The notes beneath the pieces are model-generated. The model ran no database searches. It had not been told where the DNA came from and worked only from the letters and a program-made list of their open reading frames with translations. From Limosilactobacillus reuteri (lineage in GTDB: Bacteria > Bacillota > Bacilli > Lactobacillales > Lactobacillaceae), in assembly GCF_020784725.1 (NCBI RefSeq), contig NZ_JAJGTZ010000040.1:60768-124767 (forward strand): a stretch of DNA of 64,000 nucleotides, written 5' to 3'. Made by a program: the position numbers and the translations under genes. Positions 55,991 to 64,000 of the stretch are shown here, in pieces. The first letter of the stretch is position 1. Every line of letters begins with the position of its first letter.

Positions 55991-56051
55991 TGTTAGTATA
56001 TTAAAATACTAACATAATAACCCCTGAAAATCGATTTTCAGGGGTTATTAT
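55991..56051. repeat. Two adjacent palindromes upstream of the fic gene
   Basis: The first has arms tgttagtat and atactaaca around attaaa (55991-56014) and covers possible -10 sequences of fic. The second is a perfect 38-bp palindrome (56014-56051), core aacccctgaaaat/attttcaggggtt. The rest of the 319-bp gap to 56268 is AT-rich with nothing else recognised. Confidence 0.7.
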
Positions 56052-56268
56052 CATTAGAAATTCATATATAAATGCTAAAAATCATTTTTTGAGGATTTAT
56101 ATACTTAAACATATATTTGAAAACTGCTTTTTTACTTTTTTGAATGAATAATGTGTTTTTTAGTTCCTTTAGCGTAACCCTTATTATATAGGCATTGCAA
56201 TAAATCATTGCTAGACTTTTTCCTACTATTTTCGTATTCTTATATCAAAATATGAGGAGCAAATTAAT

Positions 56269-56826
56269 ATGTCATTTGGCGAACAAATTCTTAGTCGACG
56301 CAAAGAGTTAGGACTAACTCAGCAAAACGTTGCAGATGAATTACACATCACGCGACAAACCCTTTCCAAATGGGAAAACAACAAAAGTTACCCTGATTTA
56401 AAATTACTTCTTGCTCTCAGTGAGATATATCATGTTTCTGTTGATTCCTTACTTAGAGAGAATAAAGACCTAACTAGTTTCCTAAACCGCGATAAAGCCT
56501 CACAAGCATTTAATATCATTCGTGGATTGTTTTGGTTGCTTATAGGATTTTATTTTTGGAGTCCTTCTAATTATTGGTCAAATATTTTAATTCCTATTTT
56601 ATTTTGTATTCTGCTAGAATATTTATACTATAAAGAATGTTTTTTCTTGGGAAAATACTGGTATAAGCAAAGTCACTATACTCTTTTAGGGTATATATGG
56701 ACAGCATTAATGATCATAATTGTAATCTATGGTCTCATTAATAAGCACCTTAATATGTTACTCTATTGTTTTATGTTAGCAATATATTCCTTTTTCCACC
56801 AATACATATACAAACCACGTAAATAA
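56269..56826 (+). CDS. XRE-family regulator with C-terminal membrane domain
   Basis: 185 residues: an XRE helix-turn-helix at about residues 5-60 (RRKELGLTQQNVADELHITRQTLSKWENNKSYPD), then four hydrophobic segments (about 85-180). HTH-membrane fusions of this kind occur widely in lactobacilli with unknown signals. The ribosome site is gaggagc before the ATG. Confidence 0.88.
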   Translation: MSFGEQILSRRKELGLTQQNVADELHITRQTLSKWENNKSYPDLKLLLALSEIYHVSVDSLLRENKDLTSFLNRDKASQAFNIIRGLFWLLIGFYFWSPSNYWSNILIPILFCILLEYLYYKECFFLGKYWYKQSHYTLLGYIWTALMIIIVIYGLINKHLNMLLYCFMLAIYSFFHQYIYKPRK

Positions 56827-56857
56827 AAAGGACGTCATTCAAACGTCCTTTTTATTT
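56821..56857. terminator. Bidirectional terminator
   Basis: Arms aaataaaaaggacgt and acgtcctttttattt around cattcaa, between convergent genes; it overlaps both stop codons. Confidence 0.9.
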
Positions 56858-57734
56858 ACTTATCTTCTGCTATTAGTTCTTTTCTTGCCTGTTGTAAACT
56901 CATTTCTTGTTCTGGTGAAACCTCGGGATAAGCTAATGGCAAACTATTGATCTTCTTTGTCAAAATATCAGATACAATTAAACGCGAGTACCACTTATCA
57001 TCAGCTGGAATAACATACCATGGATTTTCCTTTGTGGCGGTAGCATTAATCGCCTTTTCATATGCCTTTTGATAATCATCCCAATATTGACGTTCGCGAA
57101 TATCAGCTGCTGAGAACTTCCAATTCTTTTCCGGCGTATCAATCCGTGCTAAGAAGCGCTTCTTCTGTTCTTCCTTTGATACATGGAGAAAGAACTTTAC
57201 GATTAAGTAGCCATTACGTGTCAAATAACTCTCATATTGCCGAATATCTTCATAACGACTATCGAAAAATTTACTGTTAACGTCATGAATAGAATCAATT
57301 CCTGGTAAATTAGCTTGTAAAATTAACGATGGGTGAACGCGTGAAACAAGAACATCTTCATAATAAGATCGATTGAAAACACCAATATCCCCACGCATAG
57401 GCAATTCACGATTAATTCGCCAGAGATAATCATGACGTAATTCGCGACCTGTTGGTTGTTTAAAATTAGCCACCTTAAACCCAACTGGATTTACGCCCGC
57501 AAAGATATGCGAAATCATACTATCTTTTCCTGCTGCATCCATTGCTTGAAATACTACTAAAACACCATAATGGCGCCGCGCATACATCATCTTTTGCGCA
57601 TTCTTGATTGACTTTATATTTTTCGTAATCTTCTTTTTAATCTTCTTAAGATCATCAGCAGAATCTTTTACCTTAGTTGGTGCCGTCTTAATATCAAAGT
57701 CTTTTCCAGTATAACGATATTTCTTGGTTTTCAT
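56856..57734 (-). CDS. ppk2: Polyphosphate kinase 2 family protein
   Basis: 292 residues from the ATG at 57734 (aggtga 6 nt upstream). The phosphate-binding loop QAMDAAGKDSMISHI near residue 65, and the lid FNRSYYEDVLVSRVHP, define PPK2. These enzymes transfer phosphate between polyphosphate and nucleotides; the direction and preferred nucleotide cannot be fixed from sequence. Confidence 0.94.
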   Translation of the reverse strand: MKTKKYRYTGKDFDIKTAPTKVKDSADDLKKIKKKITKNIKSIKNAQKMMYARRHYGVLVVFQAMDAAGKDSMISHIFAGVNPVGFKVANFKQPTGRELRHDYLWRINRELPMRGDIGVFNRSYYEDVLVSRVHPSLILQANLPGIDSIHDVNSKFFDSRYEDIRQYESYLTRNGYLIVKFFLHVSKEEQKKRFLARIDTPEKNWKFSAADIRERQYWDDYQKAYEKAINATATKENPWYVIPADDKWYSRLIVSDILTKKINSLPLAYPEVSPEQEMSLQQARKELIAEDK

Positions 57735-57836
57735 CAACATTCACCTCATTGCTTTTAATTTGATTTCAACTACCATCATAGCAAATCTCTCAAGTTTTGG
57801 TTAATAAAAACGGATTAAAAAAGAACCATGAACATT

Positions 57837-58163
57837 CTAGTTCACAGTTCCATTATTTATAATATTCTTTTCTGTTGGCTGATATTTACTACGTTTTAAT
57901 TTGCTAATTTGATGCTCGCGACCATCATTAACAATGAACTCATCAACGGCACCACAATGCTCACAAACTACCACAATTTGGTATCGTTGCGAGTCATCAT
58001 TATTCGTATCCATCCAATTTCTTTCCGCAATTACTAACGGTTGTTCATGGCACTGATAACAGGAAATCCTTAGTTCGCATTCTTCCCTAAAAGGATCTCC
58101 TGTCTTTCCTACCATTCCATAACGATCTTCACCATGTATATTATCAAAATTATTGTAAAACAT
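57837..58163 (-). CDS. Zinc-ribbon-like hypothetical protein
   Basis: 108 residues with two CxxC pairs, CYQCHEQ and CEHCGAV, about 30 residues apart, suggesting one zinc ribbon. The rest is unrecognised. It starts 12 nt after the MFS transporter stop and is probably co-transcribed with it. Confidence 0.78.
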   Translation of the reverse strand: MFYNNFDNIHGEDRYGMVGKTGDPFREECELRISCYQCHEQPLVIAERNWMDTNNDDSQRYQIVVVCEHCGAVDEFIVNDGREHQISKLKRSKYQPTEKNIINNGTVN

Positions 58164-58175
58164 CTAATCACTTCT

Positions 58176-59378
58176 TTAATATTCAACTGCTTTTGCACGT
58201 TTTATCTTAATAATAAAGACTACTATTATTTCCATTACAAAAATTGAAATCGCACAAATAATAAAGAGGATATGATAAGAAGTCGCTTCAATCATCAATC
58301 CACCAAATAGCGGACCAATTGCCTTTCCTAAAGAAGAAAATGCGTTCAAAATCCCCTGATATTTTCCCTTAACAGCAACGGGTGAAAGGCTGTTTACAAT
58401 GGCAGGCATCGTTGGCAAAGCAGTGGCTTCACCAATTGTCAAAACGACCATTGCCGCAACAAACCAACTATATGAGTGAGCGTAAAGTAATAATACAAAT
58501 GAGAAACCAATTGTAAACATCCCAATAAATACTTGCGCATATGGTCGATTAACCCAACGATTAAGCCAAGTAATTCCTAGTTGGAAAACAACGATTAAAA
58601 TCCCATTTAATGTCCACAAAAGACTATATTTCGTCATTGAGATTCCTTGATCAGTCATGAAAACTGATAAGTTACTTGCCCATTGTTCATACATTGTCCA
58701 GATTACAACTAAGGCAATAAAGAAGATCCAGTTAATCCATAAGTTAGCTTGAGGCATCTTAATATTAACTGTCTTGGTCTCTTCCTTATCTTCTTCATCC
58801 TCAGCCCTTGCAACTGTTCGTTGACTATCTTTAAAGAAAAAGATAACAACAAGGGAGAACATTGTATAGAGAATTGTGGTAATCAAAAACATTGGTGAAA
58901 CATTGCCATCTGCATACTGATAAAGTGGACCGACAATAGTAGTTCCAATCACCATTCCCAAGTTATTGGCAAAATACAACATATTAAAGACATAACGCCC
59001 ATCTCGTCCTGAACGGGTCGCAAAAGAATTAACCATTGTAATGATCCAACCATTAAAGAACCCAATGACTGTTAAAAGAATTCCATATATCGGCCAGCCA
59101 TTGAAGAAAATCATAATAGCCATTACGATCGTCGCAAGCAACGTCCCGCCAATCATCAATTTTCGCGGGTTAGCTCGATCAAATAGCATTCCACTAATAT
59201 AACTTCCAACAACATTTGCTCCTGAATAAAATAGTAAAACGATTCCTGAAACAGTTAATGACTCATGCAACTGATCATGAATATAGATTGTTGTTAAGGG
59301 CCAGACAAAACTATTCCCAATACTTCCAAGGAACATTCCGAATAAAAGCCATTTTAATTCTACGCCTTGACGGTTCAT
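58176..59378 (-). CDS. Major facilitator superfamily transporter
   Basis: 400 residues, twelve predicted transmembrane helices. The loop 2-3 motif GMLFDRANPRKLMIGG matches the MFS GxxxDRxGRR pattern, and a charged loop (ARAEDEEDKEE) lies between the two halves. Probably a drug-type exporter; substrate unknown. Confidence 0.92.
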   Translation of the reverse strand: MNRQGVELKWLLFGMFLGSIGNSFVWPLTTIYIHDQLHESLTVSGIVLLFYSGANVVGSYISGMLFDRANPRKLMIGGTLLATIVMAIMIFFNGWPIYGILLTVIGFFNGWIITMVNSFATRSGRDGRYVFNMLYFANNLGMVIGTTIVGPLYQYADGNVSPMFLITTILYTMFSLVVIFFFKDSQRTVARAEDEEDKEETKTVNIKMPQANLWINWIFFIALVVIWTMYEQWASNLSVFMTDQGISMTKYSLLWTLNGILIVVFQLGITWLNRWVNRPYAQVFIGMFTIGFSFVLLLYAHSYSWFVAAMVVLTIGEATALPTMPAIVNSLSPVAVKGKYQGILNAFSSLGKAIGPLFGGLMIEATSYHILFIICAISIFVMEIIVVFIIKIKRAKAVEY

Positions 59379-59452
59379 TGTTTACGCCTCCTCAATTACT
59401 ATCATACCGTTTATTTTTTTAAAAACATTTTTAATGTCTTAAGCGCACTAAA

Positions 59453-59483
59453 AGGGCTACCTCAGTTTTTCCTGAAATGCCCT
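59453..59483 (-). terminator. Terminator after dnaB
   Basis: Arms agggctacctcag and ctgaaatgccct around tttttc (one bulge), 17 bp beyond the dnaB stop. On the minus strand it continues into ttttagtgcg. Confidence 0.7.
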
Positions 59484-59499
59484 CTTAGAAATTTAGTTT

Positions 59500-60891
59500 T
59501 TAATTATTATCTTCAGGGATATAAGAAATCGACGTGAACTTATTATAGGATTTTGCAAATAATAATTTAACTGTTCCCCGCGGACCACTACGATTCTTTT
59601 CGATGATGACTTCAACTTCACTAGCATTTGATCCATCATCATCCTGATTATTTTCCTGGTTATTATTATCGTCCGCATCTTCATCGTGCTCATAATAATC
59701 ATCACGATAAAGGAAACTAACAATATCTGCATCTTGTTCAATCGATCCAGATTCACGAATATCAGATAAAACCGGGCGCTTATCTTGTCGTTGTTCAACT
59801 CCCCGGGACAACTGTGATAGGGCAATAACTGGAACTTCTAATTCCTTTGCCAGCTTCTTTAATTGCCGAGAAATCTCTGAAACTTCTTGTTGTCGATTAT
59901 CAGGATTACTCCCTTCAATCAACTGAAGGTAATCAATTACGATCAATCCTAAGTTACCCTTTTCCTTTGCTAAGCGCCGACAACGTGCCCGAATTTCTGC
60001 TACCTTAATTCCCGGTGTATCGTCAATATAGATACTAGCATTACTTAAAGCTCCAGTGGCGATAAATAAACTTTGCCATTCATCTTGCGTAAGCTGCCCC
60101 GTCCGTAAGTGATTAGCATTAATATTTCCTTCAGCACAAAGCATCCGATTTGCTAAAGACTCCGCACCCATTTCAAGGCTGAAAATTGCCACTGTATTGT
60201 CAGTTCTAGTTGCAACGTTTTGGGCAATATTCAAAACAAAGGCGGTCTTACCAACAGCAGGCCGTGCCGCAATAATCACCAACTCATCTTTATGAAGACC
60301 AGTTGTCATCTCATCTAATTGTGCGTACCCAGTTGAAAGCCCAGTAATTTCTGAATCCTGACTAGATAACTCGCTAACATGATTAATTGACTCTTGTAAA
60401 ACGTCACTAATACTTTTGAAACCAGTTTGCCGACTATTTTCCGAAACTGACATAATTTCTTGCTCAGCTCGGTCAAGCTGATCTTCAATTTTGTCATTTC
60501 CGGCATAGCTATCATTAATAATCTTGGTTGCAGTATTGATCAACCGTCGTGAAATCGCCTTATCATGAACAATCTTAGAGTAATAGACAACATTAGCAGC
60601 CGTCGGAACCGCTGTTGCAAGTTCAGCAATATAAGCAACTCCACCAACATTTTCCGTTTGGTTATCCTGATCGAGGACATTTTTCATCGTTAACGGATCG
60701 ATTGGCTGGTCCGCATCATTTAGTTGGACCATCTTTTCAAAAATAATTTGATGAGCCTTCCGATAAAAATCTTGCGGCTCAAGATATTCCATCGCATCAG
60801 CCAACGCGTTTTTACTTAAAAAAGCAGCTCCAAGAACTGCTTTTTCTGCTTCAATATCGCGTGGCTCTTCTTGCACTGGTGCATTATCCAT
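59500..60891 (-). CDS. dnaB: Replicative DNA helicase DnaB
   Basis: 463 residues: N-terminal domain (EAEKAVLGAAFLS, about 15-115), linker, and RecA-like core with Walker A ARPAVGKTAFVLN near residue 210, LIVIDYLQLIEG and LSQLSRGVEQR. It unwinds DNA at the replication fork. An acidic Asn/Asp/Gln insert near residue 400-425 (DDNNNQENNQDDDG) is longer than in many homologues. It follows rplI by 33 nt. Confidence 0.97.
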   Translation of the reverse strand: MDNAPVQEEPRDIEAEKAVLGAAFLSKNALADAMEYLEPQDFYRKAHQIIFEKMVQLNDADQPIDPLTMKNVLDQDNQTENVGGVAYIAELATAVPTAANVVYYSKIVHDKAISRRLINTATKIINDSYAGNDKIEDQLDRAEQEIMSVSENSRQTGFKSISDVLQESINHVSELSSQDSEITGLSTGYAQLDEMTTGLHKDELVIIAARPAVGKTAFVLNIAQNVATRTDNTVAIFSLEMGAESLANRMLCAEGNINANHLRTGQLTQDEWQSLFIATGALSNASIYIDDTPGIKVAEIRARCRRLAKEKGNLGLIVIDYLQLIEGSNPDNRQQEVSEISRQLKKLAKELEVPVIALSQLSRGVEQRQDKRPVLSDIRESGSIEQDADIVSFLYRDDYYEHDEDADDNNNQENNQDDDGSNASEVEVIIEKNRSGPRGTVKLLFAKSYNKFTSISYIPEDNN

Positions 60892-60924
60892 GACGATACC
60901 GCTCCTTAAATCTATTAATCCTCA

Positions 60925-61377
60925 TTACTTTTCAGCAATGTGAACACGAATTTGAGCTTCTACTTCTGGATGAAGCTTGATTGGGACATTAACGTAACCA
61001 AGCGCCTTAATTGGGGCTGCCAGCTCAATCTTTCGCTTATCAATTTTAAGGTCAAATTGTTTTTGTAAAGCAGTTGCAATTTGTTTTGTTGAAATTGAAC
61101 CAAACATCCGGCCATCTGTACCGGCTTTTCCGCTTAATTCAACAACTGTATTATCATCTTCAAGAATCTTCTTCATCCGCTTAGCATCAGCTAATTCTTC
61201 AGCAGCATGTTTTTCCTCAGCCCGTTGTTGACCTTTCAATTGGCTCATCGCCGCTTTAGTAGCTTGTTTTGCTAATCCACGCTTAATTAAGTAGTTTTGA
61301 GCATAGCCATCTGGAACTTCCTTAATTTGGCCACGTTGACCACGACCCCGTACATCTTGTGTAAAAATAACTTTCAT
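60925..61377 (-). CDS. rplI: Ribosomal protein bL9
   Basis: 150 residues from the ATG at 61377 (gaggag upstream). The N-terminal MKVIFTQDVRGRGQRGQIKEVPDGYAQNYL is diagnostic. It starts 5 nt after the gdpP stop, forming gdpP-rplI-dnaB. Confidence 0.98.
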   Translation of the reverse strand: MKVIFTQDVRGRGQRGQIKEVPDGYAQNYLIKRGLAKQATKAAMSQLKGQQRAEEKHAAEELADAKRMKKILEDDNTVVELSGKAGTDGRMFGSISTKQIATALQKQFDLKIDKRKIELAAPIKALGYVNVPIKLHPEVEAQIRVHIAEK

Positions 61378-61382
61378 TATGA

Positions 61383-63401
61383 TCACTCCTCTGTATCGTC
61401 TTGCTCTTTATCAGGTTTAGTTAGAATATCGACTAACTCTTGTTTGACCTGAGTAATATCTTTATCACTGATTTGTGTAGCAGCATTTGCAAGGTGACCG
61501 CCACCACCCATTTTTTCCATGATTACCTGAACGTTGACGTTTCCCATTGAGCGTGCTGAAATTCCAATCTTGTTATCAGCGCGTTCAAAAATTACAAATG
61601 AAGCTTCAATTCCACTCATTTGGAGCAACATATCAGCAGCTTGGGCAGCCGTAACAGGATCATAAACCTGTCCCTCTTCACCCGTACATAATGCTATTTT
61701 ATCATTTATTTCTGCTCTTGAAATCAAATGATTACGCATCATGAAAGTTTCTGGATTTTCTTTCATAAATGATTGAATCATTAAACCATCGGCACCAGCA
61801 GAACGCAAGTAACTAGCCGCATCAAAAGTTCGTGTACCAGCACTCTTGGTGAATGATTTTGTATCAACTTGAATCCCTGTTAGCATTGCTGTTGCTTCAA
61901 GCTTATTAAGTCCCTTTCCTTCGCGTGGTTGGTATTCAAACATTTCCGTAATTAACTCACAAGTTGATGAAGCATATGGTTCGATATAAACAAGCAATGG
62001 ATTTTCAGGGAAATCTTCGCCGCGACGGTGGTGGTCAATGATAACAAGTCTGTTTTGCATTTTATCATATAATTCAGGGGCAATCGTAATTCCCCGCTTA
62101 GCATGATCAACCATCACTAACAAACTGTTATTTGTTGCTTTTTCTAACGCTTCGACTGGTGAAATAATATGGTCCTTAATCGTCTGGTAATTATTAATCT
62201 CACGCATCAAACGTTGAATATCAGAGTGTGGATGTTCGTCATCAATCACAATCCAACATTCTTTACCATTCATTTCCGCAATCCGTCGAATCCCCAAACA
62301 AGCACCAATTGAATCCATATCTGGATTGGTATGACCCATCACAAATAATTGATCTGATTGGGCCATTAATTCTTGTAATGCCTGACTAATCATCCGTGCT
62401 CGTACCCGGGTTCGTTTCTCCATCGGATTGGTCTTTCCACCATAAAAACGTGCTTCCTGATCCTGAGCACGAACAACAACTTGGTCTCCCCCACGACCTA
62501 ACGCGAGGTCAAGATTATTTTGTGCTGTATCAGCAAGTTTTATCAAATCATTTTCGCCATAAGCAATCCCGACACTAAGAGTAACTGGTGAATTTTGCTT
62601 AGACGTATTTTCACGAATAACATCAAGAATCTTGAATTTTTGCTTTTCAAGTTCCTTTAATGAAGCTTGATGTCCAATGATCAAGTAATTATCATCATCA
62701 ATAATCTTCATCAATAAGTGATTAGCAACTGCCCAATCGCTTATTTGCGAAGTTACGTAATTATGAAGATTAGAGACATCAGAATCACTCATTCCTTGAA
62801 TCAGCTCATCATAATTATCTAGGTAAATATTACCAATGAAGATTTGTTCGTCCTTATATTGTGCACTAATCTGTTCATATTTTGTAATATCTAATAAATA
62901 AACTACCTGTCCGTGATGCTGAATCAAAAATTCAAATTGATGGTCACGCCAAGTCACTACTTGTGTTTGCTTATCATCTGCATGATCTTTTATTAATTCC
63001 GCTAATTTTGCATCAACATCTGCAATCGGCTTCCCTACAACAATTTCAAGATTAAAATAACGCGCCATATATGGATTAATCCATTCAACCTCATGACGCT
63101 TATTTAACATAATCATTCCCATGGGCATTTCCAGCAATGCTTCTTGTTGCCCACGTTGGACTTTATACGTTAATTCATTTAAATATTCATGAGCATCGAC
63201 TACTAATTTTCTTAACCGCCTAATACTAATAGCTCCACCAATAACTGCGATTATTAAAACAATTAGTCCAACAATCCAGTTATCCACAAACCCTAAAATA
63301 AGCCCAATGATTGTTAAAAGCACTATATAGCAGATATTCCAGCGGACGGCTGGGTGTTCAAAATAAAACTCCCAGTTCTCACGACTGAAAATTTTTCGCA
63401 T
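61383..63401 (-). CDS. gdpP: Cyclic-di-AMP phosphodiesterase GdpP
   Basis: 672 residues: two transmembrane helices (about 20-56), a PAS-like domain, a degenerate GGDEF domain (about 185-310) and a DHH/DHHA1 phosphodiesterase with NPDMDSIGA, DHAKRG, DHHRRGEDF and GGGGHLANAA. It hydrolyses c-di-AMP and so affects osmotic and cell-wall homeostasis. First gene of the gdpP-rplI-dnaB operon in this view. Confidence 0.97.
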   Translation of the reverse strand: MRKIFSRENWEFYFEHPAVRWNICYIVLLTIIGLILGFVDNWIVGLIVLIIAVIGGAISIRRLRKLVVDAHEYLNELTYKVQRGQQEALLEMPMGMIMLNKRHEVEWINPYMARYFNLEIVVGKPIADVDAKLAELIKDHADDKQTQVVTWRDHQFEFLIQHHGQVVYLLDITKYEQISAQYKDEQIFIGNIYLDNYDELIQGMSDSDVSNLHNYVTSQISDWAVANHLLMKIIDDDNYLIIGHQASLKELEKQKFKILDVIRENTSKQNSPVTLSVGIAYGENDLIKLADTAQNNLDLALGRGGDQVVVRAQDQEARFYGGKTNPMEKRTRVRARMISQALQELMAQSDQLFVMGHTNPDMDSIGACLGIRRIAEMNGKECWIVIDDEHPHSDIQRLMREINNYQTIKDHIISPVEALEKATNNSLLVMVDHAKRGITIAPELYDKMQNRLVIIDHHRRGEDFPENPLLVYIEPYASSTCELITEMFEYQPREGKGLNKLEATAMLTGIQVDTKSFTKSAGTRTFDAASYLRSAGADGLMIQSFMKENPETFMMRNHLISRAEINDKIALCTGEEGQVYDPVTAAQAADMLLQMSGIEASFVIFERADNKIGISARSMGNVNVQVIMEKMGGGGHLANAATQISDKDITQVKQELVDILTKPDKEQDDTEE

Positions 63402-63565
63402 GCTAGTCCTCCTAAAAATAGCTTTAAATTATTAATTGGATAAATCTATCATATCACATCAAGTACTTAGTCAATAGATTATATCATCTAATGATTATTA
63501 ATACATAAGAATATTAGTATAGCAGTCGAAAAATTCTAAAAAAAATAACTATCATTTAAAATCAT

Positions 63566-64000
63566 AACCACCCGTCAAACGGGTGGTTTGCACATCGGCT
63601 ATAAGCCGATAATAAAAGCCGGCGTCTCAAGGCGCTGGCTTTCGCTTTGCTCAAGCCAAAATGCTCTGACTACTTTGCCACCGCTTTAAGCGGTGTTTGT
63701 ACTACTTCACTTACCCTTAAAAGGGTCCGAATATTCCACACTTGTTAGCTTATCCATTGCTATATCATGTTTCTCTTGATCTCGGATATACTTCTTTATC
63801 GTGGATTCATTCAATCCAACTGTACTTACGTAGTAGCCTTCAGCCCAAAAATGTCGGTTCCCATATTTGTATTTTAAGTTTGCATGTCGATCAAACATCA
63901 TTAATGCACTTTTCCCTTTTAAGTATCCCATAAACTGCGATACACTTAGCTTCGGCGGAATACTTACTAACAAGTGCACATGATCTGGCATCATATGACC
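63566..64000 (-). mobile_element. End of an IS200/IS605-family element, cut by the window edge
   Basis: Contains the 3' end of a TnpA gene and, beyond its stop, subterminal hairpins typical of the family: aaccacccg/cgggtggtt (63566-63588), atcggct/agccgat (63594-63610), and an accgctt/aagcggt repeat near 63678-63692. The outer boundary is not certain. Between 63402 and 63565 there is only AT-rich sequence. Confidence 0.8.
63707..64000 (-). CDS. tnpA: IS200/IS605 transposase TnpA, partial
   Basis: The C-terminal 97 residues are in the window; the frame is open to the right edge. The HUH motif PDHVHLLVS, the segment FMGYLKGKSALMMF and the catalytic Tyr region FWAEGYYVSTVG are Y1-transposase hallmarks. 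These enzymes move single-stranded DNA without inverted repeats. The N-terminus lies outside, so intactness cannot be judged. Confidence 0.92.
   Translation of the reverse strand, partial: GHMMPDHVHLLVSIPPKLSVSQFMGYLKGKSALMMFDRHANLKYKYGNRHFWAEGYYVSTVGLNESTIKKYIRDQEKHDIAMDKLTSVEYSDPFKGK

Noticed and set aside
1..64000. Prophage, rRNA operon or CRISPR-Cas system
   Set aside because: No phage structural genes, rRNA sequence, cas genes or regular direct-repeat array could be seen.

Overview
The window looks like a chromosomal segment of a low-GC lactobacillus, most probably Limosilactobacillus (Lactobacillus) reuteri. I infer this from the RexAB-type AddAB pair, a 1,3-propanediol dehydrogenase gene lying alone near the WalRK operon, a ClpL chaperone, and the gdpP-rplI-dnaB cluster that normally lies close to oriC. 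Most genes are on the minus strand. That fits a replichore in which oriC lies beyond the right edge and forks move leftwards. The species call comes from recognising families and gene order, not from a search.

Layout. 1-9.7 kb: a partial thiolase, a LacI-family regulator and the addB-addA recombination nuclease pair. 9.8-16.9 kb: cardiolipin synthase, a GNAT acetyltransferase, a large coiled-coil surface protein whose C-terminus has lost a recognisable LPXTG, an 811-bp AT-rich gene-free stretch, and an enolase-superfamily racemase/OSBS. 17-22.7 kb: clpL, a small HTH protein, a leader-peptide attenuator in front of an aminotransferase plus D-2-hydroxyacid dehydrogenase operon, and OsmC.

22.8-32.5 kb is the most interesting part: a quorum-sensing, bacteriocin-like locus. 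It holds an HPK10-type kinase and LytTR regulator. Directly upstream of the kinase, overlapping it by ATGA, is an unlisted 39-residue gene for a double-glycine peptide that has the look of the inducing pheromone. A second double-glycine peptide gene, a small two-TM protein and a C39-peptidase ABC exporter form another operon. Three promoters, at 22.8, 25.9 and 30.9 kb, carry the same paired 21-bp-spaced direct repeat (acgaattYtgca) at exactly the same distance from a consensus -10 and have no good -35. They define a regulon that includes an orphan immunity-like gene and a Ser/Thr-rich membrane-anchored protein outside the core. The locus is bracketed by two inverted copies of a 171-bp repeat that I read as identical. 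A third, shortened copy lies at 35.7 kb.

32.5-42.6 kb: a MacAB-like export operon, an aldehyde dehydrogenase, a P5C-reductase-like gene with a glyoxalase-like gene, a GRP sugar transporter, 1,3-propanediol dehydrogenase and an FMN reductase. Candidate CcpA (cre) sites lie before the aldehyde dehydrogenase, sugar transporter and 1,3-propanediol dehydrogenase genes. 42.7-51.8 kb: rlmH with a dense DnaA-box cluster upstream, a degraded ABC substrate-binding-protein gene, a pgpA-family gene, htrA and walJ-yycI-yycH-walK-walR. 51.9-54.6 kb: two identical tRNA-Lys(CTT) genes flank a MarR/ABC-exporter module. 54.6-64 kb: Fic protein, an XRE membrane protein, PPK2, a zinc-ribbon protein, an MFS transporter, dnaB, rplI, gdpP, and the end of an IS200/IS605 element cut by the window edge. 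No CRISPR array, rRNA or prophage was seen.
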